Shown here: positions 25,571-31,334 of the stretch, piece by piece
How positions within the stretch are numbered: the stretch's first letter is position 1
Layout: each line of letters begins with the position of its first letter
Assembly: GCA_049974825.1 (NCBI GenBank)
Contig: JBNGDJ010000016.1
Location: 1 to 31,334, forward strand
Source: JBKHDT01 sp049974825
GTDB lineage: Bacteria; Pseudomonadota; Gammaproteobacteria; Halothiobacillales; Halothiobacillaceae
Reading direction: 5' to 3'
DNA length: 31,334 bases
Translations under genes and position numbers: made by a program
The notes under the pieces: model-generated
Databases searched by the model: none
The model's input: only the letters and a program-made list of their open reading frames with translations
Told to the model about the DNA's origin: nothing

Positions 25571-27315
25571 GCTTGCGTTGCTCCTGCGACGAGTTTGTCG
25601 AGCGTGCGGCGTCGAACCCGCCCGACGATCATGAATGTGCCGGCCACCAGTGCCAGCCCGAGGACATTCACCCCAAGGATGACTGGCCAGGAAAGCCCCA
25701 TGCCGACCGATCCACCGTCCTCGGCGCGCGCCTGGCGGCCTTCCACAGGCGGCAACTCGACAGCCGGCAGGGTCAGGTCAATCGGCCGGTCGAAGGTCAT
25801 GCGCCCTTTGACATGGATTTGGGCGCGGCAGGCCAGGGCCGATTGTTCGGGGCCAAGCGTTGCCTCGTAAGCCGCGTTTGCCGCTGGTTCAAATGCCAGC
25901 GACTGCGGCGGGGAATCGCCACAGACAAGCTGGGCATCGATCTCTAAGCTGTCCGTCTCGATCAGGGTCGGGTCAGGAATCAGATCAATCTGCCAGTGCG
26001 GAGCGAAATCCTCGTCCTCGCCCGGGGTAATGCGAACCCGGGTCGCTTCCACGGGCGGATGTGAGGCGATGGCAAAGTTCTGGCGCCACTGGCGCTGAAA
26101 AGTCGGGGCGACTGCTTGGGCCACGAACCCGTACTGTCCGCGCTCGTAGTCCCGTTCGATGACATAGCTGAAATGACCATCGCCTCCGATGATGTCCGGG
26201 TCCATGCCCTGGTCGTTCAGGACAATGTCCAGCATGGTCGTGCCCTGCATGTCCTCGTCGAGGATGCGCACGTCCATCTGGTCAAGAAACTGTTTGCGGG
26301 TGATCGGCCGGTCGCCATCGGTGAAAAACACGTCGCCCTCAACCTGCTCGCCGGGGTAGATGCGGCTGGGCATGGTGCTGCCTCGGATCTTCAGGTCGGT
26401 GACGATCATTGCCCGGTTGTCAGGATCAAGCGCACCTTCGATCTGCCATTCGCCGGTCGGCGGGCTCTCGATGGTGATCAGGTCGCGTCCGCCCTCGTCA
26501 TCCCAGCGCCACCCCTCAAGGCGGGCGGCGGTCCCCACGGTTTCCCGGGACCCGTCCGGCAGAATCAGCGTGGTCGGCGCGCCGTCCGGGGCACGGAAGG
26601 CGAGAATCGTCAATTCGGTGACAGTGCCGTCGACGTAGAAGCGGTTGTCCTCCAGCGGCAGGCTGTCGCGCGGGGCGGCCGCCTCGAACAGGTGCAGAAA
26701 GGCACGCTGCAGCCGATCGGCTTCCTGCATGGTCTCGAACAGCGCGCCGGTGCGTTCGGCCAGCGCCCGTAGCAGCGGAATATCGGCGCCGTCCGACAAT
26801 GCGATGGCATGCACGTGGACACGACGCGCCTGAAGCATGGGGATGATTTCGTCCATGACCCGCCGGCGCGCCTCGGCGTTTTCCTCGTCGTCCTTCGAGA
26901 TGTCCACCATGCCGTCCGACAGGAAAATGACATGCCGTGGCGCGTGCTCTTCGGCAACGGGCCAGTTTTCCGTGGCAGCCTCCAGGGCGGCGGCAATATC
27001 CGTGAACTGTTCATTGGAGCGGACCTGGCGCGCGATCCCGCGCAGGCGGTCGCGCGCGGCCGAGTCGATGGCACGCGGCGACATCATGCCGGTGACACGC
27101 TCGCCAAAGAACCAGGCGCCGGCCGTGGCCTCCTCCGGCATCAGATCAGCCAGAATGCGCAGGGCAGGGCGGCGCAGATTGTCCGGGTCCGTGCGCTTCA
27201 TGGAGCCGGATACATCAATCACCAGGTGGATTTCAGGCGCTGCGGGCTCCTGCGCAGTCACCCCGCCAGGAAAGCCTGCAAGGACGACAAGCAGCATCGG
27301 CCAAAGCCAGCGCAT
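25567..27315 (-). CDS. Secreted, membrane-anchored von Willebrand factor A domain protein
   Basis: A 582-residue protein with a Sec signal peptide (1-21, core LWPMLLVVLAGF). A VWA domain (about 27-210) has a complete MIDAS: DVSGS (34-38), T105 and D134 in FLSDG. A beta-rich region follows (about 222-420, starting NRFYVDGTVTELTI), then another segment with a cysteine pair (C465, C496). A C-terminal membrane helix (about 545-565) ends in a short basic tail RVRRRTLDK. Predicted topology is periplasmic VWA and beta domains with a cytoplasmic tail. The middle region reminds me of the TIGR03503 hypothetical family, from memory only. It overlaps the downstream coiled-coil gene by ATGA. ATG 27315 is chosen because the signal peptide begins there; its ribosome site is weak. 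Ligand unknown. Confidence 0.87.
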   Translation of the reverse strand: MRWLWPMLLVVLAGFPGGVTAQEPAAPEIHLVIDVSGSMKRTDPDNLRRPALRILADLMPEEATAGAWFFGERVTGMMSPRAIDSAARDRLRGIARQVRSNEQFTDIAAALEAATENWPVAEEHAPRHVIFLSDGMVDISKDDEENAEARRRVMDEIIPMLQARRVHVHAIALSDGADIPLLRALAERTGALFETMQEADRLQRAFLHLFEAAAPRDSLPLEDNRFYVDGTVTELTILAFRAPDGAPTTLILPDGSRETVGTAARLEGWRWDDEGGRDLITIESPPTGEWQIEGALDPDNRAMIVTDLKIRGSTMPSRIYPGEQVEGDVFFTDGDRPITRKQFLDQMDVRILDEDMQGTTMLDIVLNDQGMDPDIIGGDGHFSYVIERDYERGQYGFVAQAVAPTFQRQWRQNFAIASHPPVEATRVRITPGEDEDFAPHWQIDLIPDPTLIETDSLEIDAQLVCGDSPPQSLAFEPAANAAYEATLGPEQSALACRAQIHVKGRMTFDRPIDLTLPAVELPPVEGRQARAEDGGSVGMGLSWPVILGVNVLGLALVAGTFMIVGRVRRRTLDKLVAGATQA

Positions 27316-27405
27316 GCAGCGAGATCTTGGGGCAGTGGTGGAAACCCGACCCCCTTTTGACGGATAATTCGGGCACATTTTCAACGTCCGCAGATGCAAG
27401 TCGAT

Positions 27406-29073
27406 ATGGCGCAATACATTTTCACAATGAACGGTGTGGGGAAGGTGGTTCCCCCGAAAAAATACATCCTCAAGGATATCTACCTCAATTTCTTTCCCGG
27501 CGCGAAGATCGGCGTGCTCGGCTACAACGGCGCCGGCAAGTCTACCCTGCTGCGCATCATGGCGGGCGTCGACAAGGACATCATTGGTGAGGCACGGCCC
27601 CAGCCCGGCATCAATGTCGGCTACCTGCCGCAGGAACCTCACCTGGACCCGGACAAGGACGTGCGCGGCAACGTCATGGAGGGTGTCGGCGAGGTGGCGG
27701 CGCTTCTTGAGCGCTTCAACGAGGTAAGCAATGAGTTTGCCAACCCGGATGCTGACTTTGATGCCCTGATGGCTGAGCAGGCCGAACTGCAGGACAAGAT
27801 CGACGCTGCGGGCGGCTGGGACATTGACCGCAAGCTGGAAGTTGCGGCGGACGCGCTGCGCCTGCCACCCTGGGATGCGGACGTGACCCTGCTTTCCGGG
27901 GGCGAGCGTCGGCGGGTAGCGCTCTGTCGCCTGCTGCTTTCCAACCCCGACATGTTGATTCTGGACGAGCCAACCAACCACCTGGACGCGGAGTCCGTTG
28001 CCTGGCTTGAGCGTTTTCTCAAGGAGTTCAATGGCACGGTGGTGGCCGTCACCCACGACCGATACTTTCTTGACAATGTCGCCGGCTGGATTCTGGAGCT
28101 CGACCGCGGGCAGGGCATTCCTTTCGAAGGCAACTACTCGCAGTGGCTGGAAGCCAAGGAAAAGCGTCTGGAGCAGGAAGAGAAGACCGAGTCGGCCCGT
28201 CGCAAGGCCATGGAGCAGGAGCTCGAGTGGGTTCGTCAAAACCCCAAGGGCCGCCAGGCGAAGTCAAAGGCGCGCCTGAAGCGATTCGAGGAACTGCAGT
28301 CCGCCGAGTACCAGCAGCGTTCGGAAACGAACGAGATCTACATCCCGCCCGGGCCACGGCTGGGTGACAAGGTGATCGAGGTGGACAACCTGAGCAAGCG
28401 TTTCGGTGACCGCGTGCTCTACCAGGGGTTGTCGTTCTCCGTACCGCGCGGGGCAATTGTAGGAATTATCGGCCCCAACGGCGTGGGCAAGTCCACGCTG
28501 TTTCGCATGCTCAATGGCGAGGAACAGCCGGACGAAGGCAGTATATCGATCGGCGAGAGCGTAGACATGGCCTATGTGTCCCAGTCCCGGGAGGACATGG
28601 AAGACAACCGAACGGTCTGGGAAGAGATCTCGGGCGGTTACGATCACATCACGGTCGGCAAGTTTGAAATGCCTTCCCGGGCCTACCTTGGACGCTTCAA
28701 TTTCAAGGGGCAGGACCAGCAGAAATTCATGAAGGATCTCTCCGGCGGGGAGCGCAACCGGGTCCACCTGGCCAAGCTGCTCAAATCCGGCGGCAATGTC
28801 TTGTTGCTGGACGAGCCAACCAACGATCTGGACGTTGAAACGCTTCGTGCGCTGGAGACGGCGCTGCTGGATTTCCCTGGCTCCGCCCTGGTGATTTCAC
28901 ACGATCGCTGGTTCCTCGACCGGATCGCCACGCATATCCTGGCCTTTGAGGACGACGGATCGGTGGTATTCTTCGAGGGCAATTTCCAGGAGTACGAGGA
29001 AGACCGCCACAAGCGGCTTGGCTCGGATGCCGACCAGCCCAAGCGACTCAAGTACACTCGACTGGCGCAGTGA
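27406..29073 (+). CDS. ettA: Energy-dependent translational throttle protein EttA (ABC-F ATPase)
   Basis: EttA binds the ribosomal E site and gates the first elongation step according to ADP/ATP. The 555-residue ABC-F protein has two ATPase domains: Walker A GYNGAGKST and GPNGVGKST, signatures LSGGERRRVALCR and LSGGERNRVHLAK, and Walker B LILDEPTNHLD and LLLDEPTNDLD. The linker includes the arm and the P-site interaction motif region (SARRKAMEQELEWVRQNPKGRQAKSKARL in segments). ATG 27406 (MAQYIFTMNGVGKVVPPKK) matches E. coli EttA; ATG 27394, four codons upstream, is less likely. A strong terminator follows. Confidence 0.97.
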   Translation: MAQYIFTMNGVGKVVPPKKYILKDIYLNFFPGAKIGVLGYNGAGKSTLLRIMAGVDKDIIGEARPQPGINVGYLPQEPHLDPDKDVRGNVMEGVGEVAALLERFNEVSNEFANPDADFDALMAEQAELQDKIDAAGGWDIDRKLEVAADALRLPPWDADVTLLSGGERRRVALCRLLLSNPDMLILDEPTNHLDAESVAWLERFLKEFNGTVVAVTHDRYFLDNVAGWILELDRGQGIPFEGNYSQWLEAKEKRLEQEEKTESARRKAMEQELEWVRQNPKGRQAKSKARLKRFEELQSAEYQQRSETNEIYIPPGPRLGDKVIEVDNLSKRFGDRVLYQGLSFSVPRGAIVGIIGPNGVGKSTLFRMLNGEEQPDEGSISIGESVDMAYVSQSREDMEDNRTVWEEISGGYDHITVGKFEMPSRAYLGRFNFKGQDQQKFMKDLSGGERNRVHLAKLLKSGGNVLLLDEPTNDLDVETLRALETALLDFPGSALVISHDRWFLDRIATHILAFEDDGSVVFFEGNFQEYEEDRHKRLGSDADQPKRLKYTRLAQ

Positions 29074-29101
29074 TTTGCCGGGCCGAATGGTACGGAGTGA
29101 C

Positions 29102-29127
29102 CCGGAAAGGACGCTTTCCGGCTTTTT
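29102..29127 (+). terminator. Intrinsic terminator after ettA
   Basis: A perfect 8-bp stem, CCGGAAAG (29102-29109) with CTTTCCGG (29114-29121), has a GACG loop and is followed by C and five Ts. It is 29 bases after the ettA stop. Confidence 0.92.
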
Positions 29128-29360
29128 CCTCCAGTCACCCCGCTCTGCTGCGTCGGCGATACCCGTGGGCCCGCAGTTTGAGCGCACAGGCTCCACTCTT
29201 GGCGGGGCCGGCTCAAGCGGAAAACTCGGGGATGGGCGGATAATCGGGCCTGCGGTGGTGAATGCCCCTGGCTTGCCCGGCAACCTGTTTCAACCAGCGG
29301 TCAGCAACCGACCCGGCCCGTCCTCCAAGGCGGGCCTGACCATTTCAGGAGAACTCGACC
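29128..29360 (+). promoter_or_regulatory. Leader/promoter region of the HDOD gene with hairpin before the ribosome site
   Basis: After the ettA terminator there are about 230 non-coding bases. A GATAAT at about 29237 is a possible -10 without a good -35. A hairpin GGCCCG-T-CCT-CCA-AGG-CGGGCC (29315-29336) lies ten bases before the ribosome site AGGAG (29347-29351), which is nine bases from the ATG. The hairpin may influence translation; no known riboswitch class is recognised. Confidence 0.4.
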
Positions 29361-30176
29361 ATGGCGAACCCTGCGCTTGAGCAGGCGATCATCAACCGGA
29401 TCCAGGAAAAGGGAATTTCCTTGCCGACCTTGCCGGATGTGGCCATGCGGGCCAAGACCATCGCCGAGGATGTCAACAGCTCGGCGGATCAGCTTGTGGA
29501 GGTCATTTCTCGCGACCCGGCCATCACGGCCCGGTTGATCCAGGTGGCCAACAGTCCGATGTATCGAGGCGCCCAGCATATCGAGAACCTCACCCAGGTC
29601 GTCACGCGCCTGGGCATGCGCACGGTCAGCAACCTGATCGTGACGCTGGCCATGCAGCAATTGTTTCGCTCGCCGGAAAAGGTGCTTCAGCTCAAGATGC
29701 GCAAGCACTGGGAGTTTTCTACCCAGGTCGCAGCGCTCGCGAACATGGTGGCCCGCAGGGATCATCGGCTGGACCCGGACCAGGCCCTGCTGGCCGGTCT
29801 GCTGCACAGCATTGGCGGCCTGCCGGTCATCGCCATCGCGGGGGACGTGCCCAAGCTTTTGTCGGCGCCTGCCGTTCTGGATGATCTGGTCGAGAGCCTG
29901 CAGCCGCGTCTTGGGGTGCAGATCGTCAAGGCCTGGGACTTCCCGGAAATGTTTGCCGCCGTAATCCAGGATTGCGCCGATCTGGGCCGCAAGCACGACG
30001 GGCCGCCGGATTACTCGGATGCCGTGATCGTGGCCATTGCCCAGGCCAGGGGCTGGGACAGCACCGCGGACGGACGGCCGATCCCGGCGGCGGAAAAGCT
30101 TGGGATCGACCTGGCCGTCAATCCCATTGACGAGGAGCTTGAAGAGGCCATGCGCGCCCTGGTTGACGGCCTCTGA
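29361..30176 (+). CDS. HDOD domain protein
   Basis: The 271-residue protein is almost entirely an HDOD domain (about 15-210), a helical fold related to HD phosphohydrolases but usually non-catalytic and found in signalling proteins. Conserved features are LPTLPDVAMRA (21-31), ISRDPAITARLIQVANSP (49-66), the LGMRTVSNLIVTLA block (84-97) and AGLLHSIGGLPV (145-156). The last occupies the HD-motif region and lacks the metal-binding HD pair (H149-S150). It has no fused receiver or GGDEF domain. The role is probably regulatory; its partner cannot be named. AGGAG precedes the start. Confidence 0.9.
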   Translation: MANPALEQAIINRIQEKGISLPTLPDVAMRAKTIAEDVNSSADQLVEVISRDPAITARLIQVANSPMYRGAQHIENLTQVVTRLGMRTVSNLIVTLAMQQLFRSPEKVLQLKMRKHWEFSTQVAALANMVARRDHRLDPDQALLAGLLHSIGGLPVIAIAGDVPKLLSAPAVLDDLVESLQPRLGVQIVKAWDFPEMFAAVIQDCADLGRKHDGPPDYSDAVIVAIAQARGWDSTADGRPIPAAEKLGIDLAVNPIDEELEEAMRALVDGL

Positions 30177-30231
30177 AACGCGACGGCCTGCAATATTGGG
30201 CAGCTTCAGGCGGGCAGTCTGCGATCGGGAC

Positions 30232-31224
30232 TCAGGCCAGGTGGGCGAGGGCATCGTGAAATACCGCGATGCCGGCACCGCGTCGGGGCGCGTTTTCACT
30301 GAGGTGCCGGCGATAGCGCCGGGCGCCCGGGCATCCGTTGAACAGGTTCAGCGCATGGCGAGTCATCGCATGCAGCGGCGTGCCCGACTCAAGTTGTTCT
30401 TCCATGTACCGGGCATAACTGTCGGCCGCAGACAGGCGTTCCTGCACCGGAGCATCGTCTCCGAATATTTCCCGGTCTGCCTGCGCGAGGACCCAGGGGT
30501 CGTGGTAGACGGCCCGGCCCATCATCACGCCGTCAACCTTCTCCAGCTGCCTCCGGGCGGCTTCCAGGCTGTTGATTCCCCCGTTGATTGTCACGTGCAG
30601 CGCCGGAAAATCGGCCTTGAGGCGATGAACCAACTCGTAACGAAGGGGAGGGACGTCACGGTTTTCCCGGGGTGAAAGGCCCTGCAGCCAGGCCTTGCGC
30701 GCATGCACCACAAATAGCCGACAGCCGGCTTCTGACACCACGTCGACGAAATGTTGCAGTGGCGCGTAGCCCTCGTCCTGGTCAATGCCAATGCGGCACT
30801 TGACCGAAACCGGCAGACCTGCGGACTGCATGGCCGCGACGCATTCGCCCACCCGTGCCGGTTCGGCCATCAGGCAGGCGCCGAAGCGGCCGGACTGGAC
30901 CCGGTCACTGGGGCAGCCCACGTTGAGATTGACCTCGTCATACCCCCAATCGGCAGCGATCTCGGCGCAACGGGCAAGCTCCCCCGGATCACTGCCGCCA
31001 AGCTGCAGGACCAGGGGATGTTCCGCCGCGGAAAACTCCAGGTGCCGCTGTCGGTCACCATGAAGCAGCGCCCCGGTCGTGACCATCTCGGTGTAGAGCA
31101 GGGCATGACCACTGATCAGCCGTGCGAGAACTCGAAAATGCCTGTCAGTCCAGTCGAGCATCGGCGCCACGGCCAGACGCCTGGAGTTGATATGTGATTG
31201 GGTGAGCAGCGAGAACGGAGTCAT
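30232..31224 (-). CDS. dusA: tRNA-dihydrouridine(20/20a) synthase
   Basis: DusA reduces U20/U20a in the tRNA D-loop with FMN and NADPH. With the start at 31224 it has 330 residues. Motifs are APMLDWTDRHFR (20-31), the TEMVTTGALLHG stretch (45-56), the catalytic cysteine C104 in LNVGCPSDRVQSGRFGACLM, and later VHARKAWLQGLSP, which is characteristic of DusA rather than DusB or DusC. The frame extends to an ATG at 31254, ten codons further upstream, but that one has no spaced ribosome site, whereas AAAGG lies ten bases before ATG 31224. It converges on the HDOD gene with 55 bases between. Confidence 0.94.
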   Translation of the reverse strand: MTPFSLLTQSHINSRRLAVAPMLDWTDRHFRVLARLISGHALLYTEMVTTGALLHGDRQRHLEFSAAEHPLVLQLGGSDPGELARCAEIAADWGYDEVNLNVGCPSDRVQSGRFGACLMAEPARVGECVAAMQSAGLPVSVKCRIGIDQDEGYAPLQHFVDVVSEAGCRLFVVHARKAWLQGLSPRENRDVPPLRYELVHRLKADFPALHVTINGGINSLEAARRQLEKVDGVMMGRAVYHDPWVLAQADREIFGDDAPVQERLSAADSYARYMEEQLESGTPLHAMTRHALNLFNGCPGARRYRRHLSENAPRRGAGIAVFHDALAHLA

Positions 31225-31282
31225 GCGATTCAAGCCTTTAGGATGGCGGCGCATCCTGCCACAGGGCGACAGATGATTTCTA

Positions 31283-31334
31283 GGGCCTGTTCACACTATT
31301 GAGTGTGTCGACGATGAGCGCGAAATGGATGAAG
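31283..31334 (+). other. Incomplete element at window end: hairpin plus open frame (possible insertion-sequence end)
   Basis: GGGCCTGTTCACACT is followed by a hairpin CACACT-ATTG-AGTGTG (31292-31307). An ATG at 31314 opens a frame (MSAKWMK) that runs off the window. The arrangement of a GGGCCTGTT-type end just before a start codon resembles the left end of some IS5-group elements, from memory only. It could equally be the 5' end of an ordinary gene divergent from dusA. Confidence 0.25.

Overview
The window is about 31.3 kb of GC-rich, densely packed chromosome from a gammaproteobacterium. The family assignments and the gene order rpoH / ftsX-ftsE-ftsY / tandem M16 peptidases / rsmD, plus thiE-hemL, are typical of that class. 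A perfect CIRCE operator on rpoH and the use of GatCAB suggest an early-branching lineage (Xanthomonadales/Chromatiales side, perhaps Wenzhouxiangella-like) rather than an enteric one; this placement is inference. I see no rRNA, tRNA, CRISPR or intact mobile element. Two 100-base N runs (8252-8351 and 24614-24713) are assembly gaps of nominal size, and both interrupt genes.

Layout. 1-416 is non-coding, with a small palindromic repeat. 417-10603 (+) is one gene train: gatC, gatA, gatB, hslO, a 1105-residue phosphorylase-kinase-alpha/beta-like GH15 protein, glucokinase (broken by a gap), thiE and hemL; gatB through thiE are joined by 4-base stop/start overlaps. A strong bidirectional terminator follows. 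10741-14960 (-) carries ftsY-ftsE-ftsX (overlapping), then rpoH with its own CIRCE-covered promoter. 15237-18718 (+) holds a catalytic and a non-catalytic M16 peptidase and rsmD. 18708-21642 (-) holds a cytochrome b561-type protein and metG. 21947-23946 (+) holds a divergent heptosyltransferase-like GT9 protein overlapping murB. 24045-27315 (-) is an unrecognised two-gene operon: a secreted, membrane-anchored VWA protein and a membrane-anchored coiled-coil protein with a Glu-Pro repeat and acidic 'DIDALL'-like motifs. 27406-30176 (+) has ettA and an HDOD protein; dusA (-) follows, and the window ends in an incomplete reading frame.

Most genes are core housekeeping (tRNA amidation, translation, division and secretion, heat shock, haem, thiamine, peptidoglycan). 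The unusual parts are the complete bacterial homologue of the animal phosphorylase kinase regulatory subunit coupled to glucokinase, the VWA/acidic-scaffold pair, the HrcA-type control of sigma-32, the degenerate heptosyltransferase beside murB, and a dispersed hairpin repeat present in three intergenic regions.
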